A stretch of 13,386 bases of DNA from JANLSE01 sp031362265. Its GTDB lineage: Bacteria > Chloroflexota > Chloroflexia > Chloroflexales > Roseiflexaceae. The stretch lies in NCBI GenBank assembly GCA_031362265.1, contig JANLSE010000137.1:1-13386 (forward strand). Reading direction: 5' to 3'. Below are positions 1 through 8,110 of this stretch, piece by piece. Within the stretch, counting starts at the first letter, position 1. The number at the start of each line of letters is the position of its first letter. The notes beneath the pieces are model-generated. The model did no database searches. It saw only the letters and a list, made by a program, of their open reading frames with translations, and had not been told where the DNA came from. A program made the position numbers and the translations under genes.

Positions 1-2
1 AT

Positions 3-257
3 GATCTTGGCACCGAGAGCGCAACAGCCTGGGCGCGCGAGAAGCTTTACCAGCTTGTCAATCATCGCTACAACTTGGAGCTGCCGACGATTATCACCAG
101 CAATCGTAGTCCTGACAGTCTCGATCAGCGCGTCCTGTCACGCATGTACCAGCGCGCGTTCGCCGGCGGGATTCTGCGGATCAGTGCGGAGGACTATCGG
201 AAGCAACCTGGGACAGCGGCTAGAACGGAACTACGGCAGAGCGGTGCCTCGTTGTAA
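3..257 (+). CDS. DnaC/IstB-type AAA+ ATPase, C-terminal fragment (5' end outside window)
   Basis: The frame is open from the first bases to a TAA at 255-257 and gives 84 residues of the end of an ATPase of the DnaC/DnaI/IstB group. Such proteins load replicative helicase onto DNA, or assist transposition in the IstB case. Visible motifs are an initial DLG (end of a Walker B DDLG), a helix containing AREKLYQLVNHRY, a sensor-1 strand LPTIITSNRSP, and DQRVLSRM, whose arginine fits the arginine-finger position of the family. The 27 residues after the last helix (EDYRKQ onward) look like a short unconserved tail. The start and Walker A lie upstream of the window. I favour a chromosomal helicase-loader type over IS21 IstB because no transposase or terminal repeats are visible, but the fragment cannot settle this. 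Confidence 0.82.
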   Translation, partial: DLGTESATAWAREKLYQLVNHRYNLELPTIITSNRSPDSLDQRVLSRMYQRAFAGGILRISAEDYRKQPGTAARTELRQSGASL

Positions 258-265
258 CGAGCCAT

Positions 266-294
266 GCAGCGAGCGGGCCTAGCTCGTCCGCTGC
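266..294 (+). terminator. Candidate terminator hairpin of DnaC-like gene
   Basis: GCAGC-GAGC (266-274) pairs with GCTC (282-285) and GCTGC (290-294) around a 7-nt loop, with a 4-nt bulge on the 3' side. It begins 9 nt after the TAA of the DnaC-like gene. There is no run of T after it, so it is not a classical intrinsic terminator; it could also be a 3'-end stabiliser. Confidence 0.4.
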
Positions 295-417
295 ACAACA
301 CTGACGGGTACACCCTGAGAGATACGCCATAGTGTACGAAAGGAACAGATTCCGACCCTCTATGCACCACAATCCAAGAATGGCGCAATGCCTAATCCTG
401 AGGAGAAGTATCGTTTG

Positions 418-441
418 CCCCTGCTCCCATCGGAGCAGGGG
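418..441 (-). terminator. Candidate operon-end hairpin after hyuB1
   Basis: CCCCTGCTCC (418-427) and GGAGCAGGGG (432-441) form a perfect 10-bp GC-rich stem with a CATC loop, 24 nt beyond the hyuB1 stop codon. This is the strongest hairpin I found in the window. Neither strand has a T-tract after it, so it may act as a U-less terminator, a bidirectional block or a 3' mRNA protector. Its place at the end of an eight-gene operon supports a termination role. Confidence 0.55.
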
Positions 442-465
442 AGTAGGTGCGTGCTTGGATGCCGC

Positions 466-2109
466 TTAGTTAGAGAACTCGAAACCATAGATCGTGCGGG
501 CCGCGGCCTGGCTAACAAACCCATTGGCAATATCGGCACGTATCAGTTCCGCATCGCGCTCGTGAGGCGAGCCATAGCCACCACCGCCGGGGATCTGCAG
601 CACACAGATATCGCCGGGATGAAAGGTAATCGGGATAAAGCGCGTGATCGGTTGCCCATTAATGAACACCGCCCCTGGTGATCCTGGCAGACCCTCAAAT
701 AGCCCTGGTGCCGGGTTGCGCAACAGATCCGGGCGGATGGTCAGCGTGATCGGCTTGAGTGCCACACACTTGAGCACATACTCGACTCCCAGGCCACCGC
801 GATGTTTGCCTGGGCCACCCGAATCAGGGAGCAGCCGTTTACTCAACATCAGCACCGGGGAACGCATCTCGGTAATCTCTGCTGGGGTGATTGTGCTATT
901 GTGCGGATAGGCAACTGGCGGGTGTCCATCGGCGTTGAACATGGCACCCATGCCACCATGGGGCAGCACATGTACATTAAATCGGCCGAAGCGTGGATCT
1001 TCGCCATTAAAATGGAATGGGAAAATCCCACCTGCTGCTGCGATCGATTCGTTGGGCAGGAGTGGTGCAAGTGCGCCAAAGACCAGCGGTGGGATATGCT
1101 TCATGACCTTGGCACGCGCCTTAACTGGGGCTGGAAAGGTGCAATTCACAATACTGCCTTCTGGTGCAATGACGGTTAGTGGGCGGACGAGGCCATCGTT
1201 GTTGGGCACATGTGGCACCAGCATGCACTTGATTGGATAGACGGCGGTGGCATAGGTCATGTTGAATGCAGCATTGATCGCGGCATCACCCTGTTGTGGC
1301 GAGCTACCGGCGAAGTCAAACAGCATTTCTGAACCACTGATGGTGATGGCAACCTTCAATGTGAAAGGTTTCATATAGCCATCACCTGTCACCTCATGCG
1401 AATAGACTCCATCTGGCAGATCGCTGATCGCGCGCCTGAGCGCAGCCTCTGAGCGATCCTGGATCTCGGTTGAAAGATCGAGCACATCGTTGATGCCATA
1501 GTCATCCATGAATTCATGCAGCTGCTTGATCGCCATGCGGTGTGTTCCGACAATCGCCCGCAAATCGCCAAGCACATTTTCGGGAACACGGCAGTTGGCC
1601 TCAATAATCTCGATCAGCTCGTGATTTGGCTCGCCAGCTTTGTAGAACTTCGTTGGTAGGATGCGTAGGCCTTCCATGAACACATCATAGGCCTCAAGAT
1701 CGCCCAAGTGGCCGCCAACATCCGAGACATGCGCCACGGTACCAAGAAAGGCCACGATCGTCCCGTTACGGAACATCGGTGTGACGAGGTTATAATCTGG
1801 TAGATGGGTCGAACCAATCCAGGGATCATTCGTGACCAGGACATCACCTTCGTGCAGTGTCTCTTTCGGGAAACGTTTGAGCATATGCTGGGTGGTAATT
1901 GGCAGCATCGTGCAGAACTGTGGTGGGCTGAACACCGCCTGCGCGATTGCCGAGCCATTGCTATCCATAATAATGCAGCCAAAGTCGTGACTCTCACCCA
2001 CAATGGTTGAGAAGGATGCGCGAATTGTTGCATTGTCCATTTCGTCAGCGATTGTAACGAGGCGTTGCCACTGGATCTCTAGGGTGATCGGGTCTAGGCC
2101 GGTTGTCAT
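466..2109 (-). CDS. hyuB: Hydantoinase B / oxoprolinase family protein (HyuB, copy 1)
   Basis: This 547-residue protein is a full-length HyuB subunit of the N-methylhydantoinase/caprolactamase/acetone carboxylase superfamily, which works with an ATP-using HyuA subunit on cyclic amides or in carboxylation. It opens with the family start DPITLEIQWQRL. It has TNDPWIGSTHLPD (93-105) and AHVSDVGGH (126-134), whose His and Asp residues probably build the metal site by analogy with acetone carboxylase. PDSGGPGKHRGG lies at 428-439 and a canonical PGGGGYG at 507-513. Its ATG overlaps the TGA of the upstream hyuB (ATGA), which implies translational coupling; the independent ribosome site is weak. It is the last gene of the operon. 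It differs more from the other two HyuB copies than they do from each other, and keeps the most typical motifs. The substrate is unknown. Confidence 0.93.
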   Translation of the reverse strand: MTTGLDPITLEIQWQRLVTIADEMDNATIRASFSTIVGESHDFGCIIMDSNGSAIAQAVFSPPQFCTMLPITTQHMLKRFPKETLHEGDVLVTNDPWIGSTHLPDYNLVTPMFRNGTIVAFLGTVAHVSDVGGHLGDLEAYDVFMEGLRILPTKFYKAGEPNHELIEIIEANCRVPENVLGDLRAIVGTHRMAIKQLHEFMDDYGINDVLDLSTEIQDRSEAALRRAISDLPDGVYSHEVTGDGYMKPFTLKVAITISGSEMLFDFAGSSPQQGDAAINAAFNMTYATAVYPIKCMLVPHVPNNDGLVRPLTVIAPEGSIVNCTFPAPVKARAKVMKHIPPLVFGALAPLLPNESIAAAGGIFPFHFNGEDPRFGRFNVHVLPHGGMGAMFNADGHPPVAYPHNSTITPAEITEMRSPVLMLSKRLLPDSGGPGKHRGGLGVEYVLKCVALKPITLTIRPDLLRNPAPGLFEGLPGSPGAVFINGQPITRFIPITFHPGDICVLQIPGGGGYGSPHERDAELIRADIANGFVSQAAARTIYGFEFSN

Positions 2110-3821
2110 ATACTTGCTCTTTTCTCACTAGATGGCGCATCATCGACGGTCACGGTCGGCACGTTTGTGCTCGCTGTAAGCGGCTCAACTCCGTACTCAG
2201 AGCGGGCACCTTCCTCTGTAATGTATCCCATTACTACATCCCGGAGGATATATTCGCGTTCGCGTTCCGATGGCGAGCCAAAGCCAGCACCACCAGGCAT
2301 ACGTAGTTCCAAATCTTGGCCTGGATCGAGGGTCAGTTGTGGGAAGCGCGTCAGCCGTTTGCCAGCAAGGTAGACCTCACCAACTTTTCCTGGCCTCCCA
2401 CCATTGAGCCCCGGCGGCTCACAAACAATCTTATCAGGAATGATACTCATATGCATTGGATTCTGCCCGATGTTGCGCACGGTGATTACCTGGCTGACCC
2501 CGCCGCGACGGCGGCCAGCGCCTGCAGAGTCGGGCAGAAGCTCCTTCCGCAGAAACAGCACGGGGGCGTGCACCTCCATGATCTCACAGGGGGTGACGGT
2601 ACTATTATGCGGGAAAGCGACTGGCACCAACCCATCGAGTTCACGCATGGCCCCGCGGCCTCCATGGGGCAGCATATCGACCAGAAAGGAGCCATAGCCC
2701 TGCTCGGAGCCCGAGAGTGTAAATGGCCAGATCGAACCCGATCCGGCCTGCCCGTGTTCGCCAAACAGCGGCCAGAGCGCACCGAACAGCACCTGATTCA
2801 TGTTGTTGGTTGTCTTGGCACGGGCCTTTACTGGGTGCGGAAAGGTGGTATTCAAGATGCACCCCTCGGGGGCGATCACCCGGATAGAGCGGAATAGGCC
2901 CTCGTTGTTTGGGATGTGCGGAGCTAACGCGCACTTGAAGGGGTAGATCGTTGACGCATACGTCGTATTAAAGACACAGTTGATAGAGGCTCTGCGGGTC
3001 TGCGGAGAACTGCCAGTATAGTCGACCAAAACCTCGCTGCCGCTGATGGTGATCTTCGCCTGCAGATGTACTATCTCGATATAGCCATCAATGTCTAGAC
3101 CAAACTCGTAGATTCCATCCGGCAGTGCTCTGATCTTCTGGCGCATCAGCACCTCAGAACGACCGTGAATCTCAGTGGCGAGGGAACGCAGATCGTCAAG
3201 CTCGTAATCATCTAGAAATTCCTTGACCCGCTCGACGCCAATCTTGTGCGTTCCCACCATCGCATGAATGTCGCCCAACACCATATGCGGCACGCGGCAA
3301 TTGTTGCCGATGATCTCAAACACAAGCTCGTTCGGTTGGCCCGCCTCGTAGATCTTGCAGGGTGGCAGGCGCATCCCTTCCATGAACACATCAGATGCCT
3401 CAATATCGCCTGCATGCCCACCGACATCGGAGACATGTGCGATGCTGCCGATAAAGCCGACAACCTGCCCATGCTTGAAGACCGGGCTGATCATGACATA
3501 GTCGGGCAGGTGGCCGGTACCGATCCAGGCATCATTGGTGGCGATGACATCACCCTCACGGAGAGTCTCAACGGGGAAACGTTCGAGGAGCACTTTCGCT
3601 GTACGCGGCAGCACGACACAGAAGTTTGGTGGGCTAAAGCTCGACTGGCAAAGCGATGCACCGCGAGCATCGGTCAGAATATAGGCAAAGTCACGACTCT
3701 CCCCCACGATAGTCGAGAAAGACGTTCGTACGATCGCGTCGTCCACTTCGTCCATAATGGCGATCAGGCGCTGCCACATGATTTCGAGCGTGATCGCGTC
3801 AATACTGGCCTCTGCTTGCAT
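2106..3821 (-). CDS. hyuB: Hydantoinase B / oxoprolinase family protein (HyuB, copy 2)
   Basis: This is a 571-residue HyuB-type subunit. It has the N-terminal IDAITLEIMWQRL, TNDAWIGTGHLPD (95-107, with Ala where the family usually has Pro), AHVSDVGGH (128-136), PDSAGAGRRRGG (430-441) and PGGAGFG (509-515, with Ala replacing one Gly). It resembles copy 3 closely, for example around NQVLFGALWP and LVDMLPHGGRGA, which suggests a tandem duplication. About 25 extra residues at the C-terminus (LTASTNVP to KRASI) are hydrophilic and look unconserved; they run into the start of copy 1. The ATG is 6 nt after the TAG of copy 3, and its AGGAG site lies inside the last codons of that gene. The function is presumed to be the partner of a HyuA; which one is unknown. 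Confidence 0.93.
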   Translation of the reverse strand: MQAEASIDAITLEIMWQRLIAIMDEVDDAIVRTSFSTIVGESRDFAYILTDARGASLCQSSFSPPNFCVVLPRTAKVLLERFPVETLREGDVIATNDAWIGTGHLPDYVMISPVFKHGQVVGFIGSIAHVSDVGGHAGDIEASDVFMEGMRLPPCKIYEAGQPNELVFEIIGNNCRVPHMVLGDIHAMVGTHKIGVERVKEFLDDYELDDLRSLATEIHGRSEVLMRQKIRALPDGIYEFGLDIDGYIEIVHLQAKITISGSEVLVDYTGSSPQTRRASINCVFNTTYASTIYPFKCALAPHIPNNEGLFRSIRVIAPEGCILNTTFPHPVKARAKTTNNMNQVLFGALWPLFGEHGQAGSGSIWPFTLSGSEQGYGSFLVDMLPHGGRGAMRELDGLVPVAFPHNSTVTPCEIMEVHAPVLFLRKELLPDSAGAGRRRGGVSQVITVRNIGQNPMHMSIIPDKIVCEPPGLNGGRPGKVGEVYLAGKRLTRFPQLTLDPGQDLELRMPGGAGFGSPSEREREYILRDVVMGYITEEGARSEYGVEPLTASTNVPTVTVDDAPSSEKRASI

Positions 3822-3827
3822 AGGTAG

Positions 3828-5465
3828 CTATCTCCTGTGCTCAATGTCGAGCAGGTAGTCATCTTGTGCGCCCTGCTCGCTGATCAGCCCCAAGGCCAGA
3901 TCCTCCAGAATACGGGAGAGATCGCGATTCTTTACCGGGCCGAACCCACCACCACCAGCGATATGCAACTCAACGATTGAGCCAGGCTGCAACAGGATGG
4001 GCGGGAAACGCAGCACGATCTCGCCGTCAATCAGTACTTCGCCGATCTTGCCTGGTTGCCCGCCGCCAAACCCTGGCGGTACCGTGGTGATGCGATCGGG
4101 AGTCAGGTTAAAGATCATCGGTCTGGTGCCGATGTGTTGAAACACGATGACCTGCCCACAGCCGCCGCGCTGCTGGCCTGGTCCGGCGCTGTCTTGCCGA
4201 AACTCTTTCTTGAGAAACAGGATCGGCGCGCGCGTCTCTAATATCTCACACGGGGTGATTGTACTGTTTTCCGGGTATGCGACCGGGATCGTCCCGTCCA
4301 TTTCAGGAGTAGCACCGCGTCCACCATGAGGCAGCATATCGACGAGGAAGTACCCCAAATCGTCATCTTCACCCTTGAGGACAAGCGGCCAGATCGCGCC
4401 ATTGCTGGCGTTAGCCCGTTGGCCAAACACCGGCCACAAGGCACCAAAAAGCACCTGGTTGACGTTGTTGACCGTCTTGGCACGGGCTTTCACCGGCATG
4501 GGGAAGGTGGCGTTCAGAATGCTGCCCTCTGGTGCGCTCACATGGATTGGACGGAAGAGCCCCTCGTTATTGGGTAGGTCTGGCACCAGGGCCGACTTGA
4601 AGGGGAACAGCGAGGCTGCAAAGGTGCTGTTATAGACACAGTTGATCGATCCCTTCTGTGTCTGTGGTGATGATCCCGCATAATCAACAAAGATATCTGA
4701 TCCGCTGATCGTCACGGTGGCATGCAGGTGGACAGTATCAATATACCCATCGATATCCAGGCCATAGCTGTAGACACCGTCCGGCAGCGCGCTGATCTTC
4801 TGGCGCATCAGGGCCTCGGATCGGCCAAGGATCTCGGCGGCCAGGTACTCAAGGTTCGCAAGCTCATACTCGGCCAGAAACTCTCTCACTCGCTCAGCGC
4901 CGATGCGCGCCGCACCAGCCATGGCCCGCAGATCGCCAAGCAACATGTCGGGCACCCGGCAGTTGTGGCCAATGATCCGAAAAGCCAACTCATTCTCAAC
5001 CCCAGCCTCGTAGAGCTTGAAGGGCGGCATGTTCAACCCCTCGCTGAACACGTCGAAGCCCTCGATCTCACCGGGATGACCACCGACATCCGAGACATGG
5101 GCAATCGTGCCAACGAAAGCAACGACCTGGCCATGCCAGAAGATCGGGGTGAGCAGAATATAGTCCGGCAGATGACCGGTGCCGATCCAGGGATCGTTGG
5201 TGGCAAGTACGTCACCTTCGTGCAGTGCCTCAGACCCGAAGTACTCCAGCACAGCCTTCGCTGTCCGTGGTAGAACGACGGAAAAGTTGGCGGTACTCCA
5301 AACCGACTGGCAGAGTGAGCGCCCCTTTGCATCAGTCAAGATGCAGGCAAAGTCGCGACTCTCACTGAGGATCGTCGAGAAAGTCGTGCGCACAATCATT
5401 TGGTCGATCTCATCCATAATTGAGATCAATCGCTGCCATAGGATATCGAAGGTGATCGGGTCCAT
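3828..5465 (-). CDS. hyuB: Hydantoinase B / oxoprolinase family protein (HyuB, copy 3)
   Basis: This 545-residue HyuB subunit is the first of the three hyuB genes in transcription order. Visible motifs are MDPITFDILWQRL at the start, TNDPWIGTGHLPD (89-101), AHVSDVGGH (122-130), QDSAGPGQQRGG (424-435, Gln instead of the usual Pro) and AGGGGFG (503-509, Ala instead of Pro). The HLPD and AHVSD residues proposed to bind metal are kept, so the enzyme is probably active. The ATG is supported by CTGGAG placed about 6 nt upstream. It follows the DUF1028 gene by 21 nt and precedes hyuB copy 2 by 6 nt, as expected for one mRNA. The reaction (cyclic amide hydrolysis or ATP-dependent carboxylation) cannot be decided from sequence. 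Confidence 0.93.
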   Translation of the reverse strand: MDPITFDILWQRLISIMDEIDQMIVRTTFSTILSESRDFACILTDAKGRSLCQSVWSTANFSVVLPRTAKAVLEYFGSEALHEGDVLATNDPWIGTGHLPDYILLTPIFWHGQVVAFVGTIAHVSDVGGHPGEIEGFDVFSEGLNMPPFKLYEAGVENELAFRIIGHNCRVPDMLLGDLRAMAGAARIGAERVREFLAEYELANLEYLAAEILGRSEALMRQKISALPDGVYSYGLDIDGYIDTVHLHATVTISGSDIFVDYAGSSPQTQKGSINCVYNSTFAASLFPFKSALVPDLPNNEGLFRPIHVSAPEGSILNATFPMPVKARAKTVNNVNQVLFGALWPVFGQRANASNGAIWPLVLKGEDDDLGYFLVDMLPHGGRGATPEMDGTIPVAYPENSTITPCEILETRAPILFLKKEFRQDSAGPGQQRGGCGQVIVFQHIGTRPMIFNLTPDRITTVPPGFGGGQPGKIGEVLIDGEIVLRFPPILLQPGSIVELHIAGGGGFGPVKNRDLSRILEDLALGLISEQGAQDDYLLDIEHRR

Positions 5466-5486
5466 CTTGCACTCCAGATTATGATG

Positions 5487-6194
5487 CTATGCCAGACCCC
5501 GAGTCTGTAGTTTTTCTTTATGGGCGATATATTCTTCTAGTGGAGGCCCCTCATGTCCACCGGCAAAGCGTGCGCTGCGCACGAGCAGATCTTTGTTCGT
5601 AGCAGCGACCAGACGCGCCAGCTCAGCAATAGCATCAGGATGGTCATCCACCCGCAGGTCGAGATAGGGTGCCTCGCAGAGATGGACAACATAGACGGCC
5701 GCTGACTGTTGACCGCGACGGTCGCCACCAGCCGCATGACCAGCCTGGAGGGCTGCGATCAGGCGCTCGGGCAGATCGAGCGACGGGTGCTGCTCGAAGG
5801 TTGTCACCATGGATGTTACGGTCTCCTCATTGACCAGCATGTTGCCCGCGCCGACACATGCTTCGCCAAGCACATGGCCGCTCCAGGGCTCGGTCTCGAC
5901 ACCCGTGTACCCATAGACATTTCCGAGGTGGTCAACCAGACCCACCTGCCGCCAATCGCGCCCAGGGTCATCGGCCAGAACACGGGTGATCGCCTCTGGC
6001 CCGGTGAGGCCAGCTTCGCGCATCAGCCGGAGCGTATCGTAGCCAAGGTAGGGTTGAGCGTAGGCCTGCACTGCAATCGCCGCGGCGCCTGCGCGCACAT
6101 AGGGAACGCGCGCTCCCACAGCCCAGTAGCGCGTTGCTACCGCCACACCCATCATCCCGCTGCGCGTGTCATACCCAGTGATCGAGAATGTCAT
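5487..6194 (-). CDS. DUF1028 family protein (Ntn-hydrolase-like fold)
   Basis: The 235-residue product matches the DUF1028 family over its whole length as I recall it: MTFSITGYD and the following GVAVATRYWAVGARVPYVRAG, GAAAIAVQAY, ADDPGRDWRQVGLVD, the GNML strand after HVLGEACVGA, AAGGDRRGQQSAAVYVV, and DLRVDDHPDAIAELARL near the end. The family is thought to share the Ntn-hydrolase fold of amide-bond hydrolases, but its reaction is not established. No signal peptide is seen, so it should be cytosolic. A strong TAAGGAG stands 8 nt before the ATG and the gene is 18 nt from the permease gene upstream. Its place between the importer and the hyuB genes suggests it processes the same imported compound or a product of the HyuAB enzyme. 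That role is an inference. Confidence 0.9.
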   Translation of the reverse strand: MTFSITGYDTRSGMMGVAVATRYWAVGARVPYVRAGAAAIAVQAYAQPYLGYDTLRLMREAGLTGPEAITRVLADDPGRDWRQVGLVDHLGNVYGYTGVETEPWSGHVLGEACVGAGNMLVNEETVTSMVTTFEQHPSLDLPERLIAALQAGHAAGGDRRGQQSAAVYVVHLCEAPYLDLRVDDHPDAIAELARLVAATNKDLLVRSARFAGGHEGPPLEEYIAHKEKLQTRGLA

Positions 6195-6212
6195 GGGATG
6201 TGCTCCTTATAA

Positions 6213-7118
6213 TCAGCCCTGGCGTAACCGCGGATCAAGCGCATCGCGCAGCCAGTCGCCAAGCAGGATGCAACCAAGGGCAGTCAGACTAATCATGACG
6301 CCGGGGAATGTCGCCAGCCACCACGAGGTCGCCAGATGATTACGTCCCTCGGACAACATCACCCCCCAGGTAATGGTGGGTGGCTGGACGCCCATGCCAA
6401 GAAAGCTCAGCGAGGACTCGGCGATAATCACGGTTGCAATCTGCAGGGTTGCGAGCACGATGATCGACGCGGCGACGTTTGGCAGCACATGGAAGAGGGC
6501 GATGCGCCAACCAGTCTGTCCGATCGTACGGGCCGCAATCACATACTCCAGGCGCTTGACCGATAGCACCTCGCCGCGCACAACCCGTGCGAAGGTCACC
6601 CAGCCGGTCAGACCCAGAACGATGATCAGATTGATCAAGCTCGGGCCAAGAAAGCCGACAGCCGCAAGAGCGAGGATAATAAAAGGAATCGCCATGAAGG
6701 TATCCACGGCTCGTGAGAGTATATTGTCGATACGCCCACCCATATAGCCACTCACTAGGCCGATCGTAACCCCGACCACCACCGAGATTGCGACACCCAG
6801 CCCGCCTACAATCACCGACACGCGCGAGCCGAAGATTAGCCGACTCAGCACATCGCGGCCAAGTTGGTCGGTGCCAAGCAGGTATTTACTATCTCCCCTC
6901 GTCGCCCAGGATGGCGCAAGAAGCCGGGCTCGTACATTGAGTTTGGCAGGATCATGAGGTGCGATAAGTGGCGCAGTTACGGCCATGACCAGCACCGCAG
7001 TCACAATTGCTAACCCGATCACCCCTACACTATTGCGCTGAAGGCTTCGCGCCCACGCCTGACGGGCCGATCGAGGTCGCATCTTTAGCGGATTGGAGAC
7101 AACTTCTGTCGTGCTCAA
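6213..7118 (-). CDS. dppC: Peptide/opine-type ABC transporter permease (DppC/OppC family)
   Basis: This inner-membrane permease of 301 residues belongs to the DppC/OppC/NikC group of the importer family that takes up peptides, opines or nickel. A basic N-terminus is followed by a first membrane helix (about 31-53). The subfamily signature LGTDQLGRDVLSR lies at 81-93, and the cytoplasmic EAA loop that docks the ATPase lies at about 191-214 (EYVIAARTIG to HVLPN). The end LLGDWLRDALDPRLRQG is typical. The start is TTG: it has GAGG 7 nt upstream and an in-frame TGA just before it. The first in-frame ATG (residue 13) lacks a good site and would trim only a non-conserved tail. It follows dppB by 28 nt. 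The transported compound cannot be inferred from the permease. Confidence 0.93.
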   Translation of the reverse strand: MSTTEVVSNPLKMRPRSARQAWARSLQRNSVGVIGLAIVTAVLVMAVTAPLIAPHDPAKLNVRARLLAPSWATRGDSKYLLGTDQLGRDVLSRLIFGSRVSVIVGGLGVAISVVVGVTIGLVSGYMGGRIDNILSRAVDTFMAIPFIILALAAVGFLGPSLINLIIVLGLTGWVTFARVVRGEVLSVKRLEYVIAARTIGQTGWRIALFHVLPNVAASIIVLATLQIATVIIAESSLSFLGMGVQPPTITWGVMLSEGRNHLATSWWLATFPGVMISLTALGCILLGDWLRDALDPRLRQG

Positions 7119-7146
7119 GCTCTGACCTCATCTCTGGTTGCGAACA

Positions 7147-8070
7147 TTATTTGTCGCGATAGCTGATGCGTGGATCCAGAAGTGCGTACGACAGGTCAAC
7201 GAGTAGATTGGCAACCATGACGATCAGGGCAAAGATGAACACGCCTGCCTGCACGACGGCAAGATCGCGCACCTGCACCGAGCGATAGATGAGGCGGCCC
7301 ATTCCAGGCCAGGCGAAGACCTCCTCGACGATTACTGCTCCGCCAAGAAGCCAAGCCACCTGGAGCCCCAAGATTGTCACGAACGGAATCAGAGAGTTGC
7401 GCAGAGCATGGCGCAGAACCACTACTCGCTCCTTAAGGCCCTTGGCGCGTGCCGTTACCACATATTCGCGCCGCAGCACCTCGATCATGCTTGAGCGAAG
7501 TAGTCGGGTAAGCGTTGGCGCGATGCCGATCCCGAGTGTAGTGGCGGGCAGCACTAGGTTACTCCAGTCGCCGGTGCCCGAAATCGGCAACCAGCGCAGC
7601 TGAACACCAAAGAGCAAGATCAGCATGATCCCAAGCCAGAAGTTAGGCATTGCCCGTCCGAGAGTCGAACTGAGCGTCAGTGTGACATCAAGCGCAGAGT
7701 TTTGATAGAGCGCGGAGATCAGGCCGATTGGTATTGCGAGCAACAGCGCGATCATGATCGCCACTACAGAGAGTTGAAGCGTGGCCGGCAGCCGCTCGAC
7801 GACCAGTGGCATTGCGGGCGAACGAAAGCGTACCGAATCGCCAAAGTCCCCGACCATAATCCTGCCAATCGATGTGAGATATTGCTCATGCAGTGGCCTG
7901 TCGAAACCGTAGGCAGCCCGTACCGTGGCGATCTCTTCTGGTGAGGCTTCAGGACGTACCAGGTTAGCCACAGGATCACCGCCGACGCGCATAAGTATGA
8001 AGAGGATCAGCGATAGCCCAAATAGAGATGGAATCAGCAGAACAATGCGAGTCGTAATATAACGTGACAT
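7147..8070 (-). CDS. dppB: Peptide/opine-type ABC transporter permease (DppB/OppB family)
   Basis: From the ATG at 8070 this is a 307-residue DppB/OppB-type permease, partner of the DppC-like protein in the membrane pore. It starts MSRYITTRIVLLIPSLFGLS, the usual first helix of the family. It continues with YGFDRPLHEQYLTSIG (54-69) and GDFGDSVRFRSP (74-85). The EAA loop lies at about 202-224 (EYVVTARAKGL to HALRN), then VEEVFAWPGMGRLIY (248-262) and the end DLSYALLDPRI. An upstream GTG at 8085 is also in frame, but GAGGAG at 8078-8083 sits 7 nt before the ATG and overlaps that GTG context, so I choose the ATG. It lies 89 nt after the binding-protein gene, a gap with a hairpin. Confidence 0.92.
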   Translation of the reverse strand: MSRYITTRIVLLIPSLFGLSLILFILMRVGGDPVANLVRPEASPEEIATVRAAYGFDRPLHEQYLTSIGRIMVGDFGDSVRFRSPAMPLVVERLPATLQLSVVAIMIALLLAIPIGLISALYQNSALDVTLTLSSTLGRAMPNFWLGIMLILLFGVQLRWLPISGTGDWSNLVLPATTLGIGIAPTLTRLLRSSMIEVLRREYVVTARAKGLKERVVVLRHALRNSLIPFVTILGLQVAWLLGGAVIVEEVFAWPGMGRLIYRSVQVRDLAVVQAGVFIFALIVMVANLLVDLSYALLDPRISYRDK

Positions 8071-8077
8071 GAACTGG

Positions 8078-8083
8078 CTCCTC
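8078..8083 (-). promoter_or_regulatory. Ribosome binding site of dppB-like gene
   Basis: GAGGAG on the minus strand, 7 nt before ATG 8070. It decides that start over the in-frame GTG at 8085, whose Shine-Dalgarno region is poor. Confidence 0.7.
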
Positions 8084-8110
8084 ACCTCGGCCCGGTCTCT
8101 ATGAAGGCAG

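Larger units (their letters stand above)
258..465. other. Convergent intergenic gap between DnaC-like gene and hyuB1
   Basis: The genes on both sides end here, so the gap should terminate transcription from both directions. It holds two hairpins, listed separately (266-294 and 418-441), and a weaker GTACAC/GTGTAC inverted pair (308-313 and 332-337). I see no convincing gene, tRNA or promoter in it. The short open frame from 388 lacks a ribosome site and runs antisense into hyuB1. Confidence 0.7.

Noticed and set aside
1..282. Open frame from position 1 on the plus strand in frame 1
   Set aside because: Its translation resembles nothing, while frame 3 of the same DNA gives clear DnaC/IstB motifs.
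258..465. Possible tRNA or small RNA in the convergent gap
   Set aside because: The 418-441 stem is isolated, with no cloverleaf arms or TTCGA-type loop. It fits a terminator-like hairpin better.
2316..5273. Several plus-strand open frames of 180-195 codons opposite the hyuB genes (2316-2897, 3246-3827, 4722-5273)
   Set aside because: They lie wholly or almost wholly antisense to well-supported hyuB genes, recur at matching places because the genes are homologous, and show no domain or ribosome site.
8071..8085. GTG start for the DppB-like permease five codons upstream
   Set aside because: GAGGAG is spaced properly for the ATG at 8070, and the family normally begins at that point.
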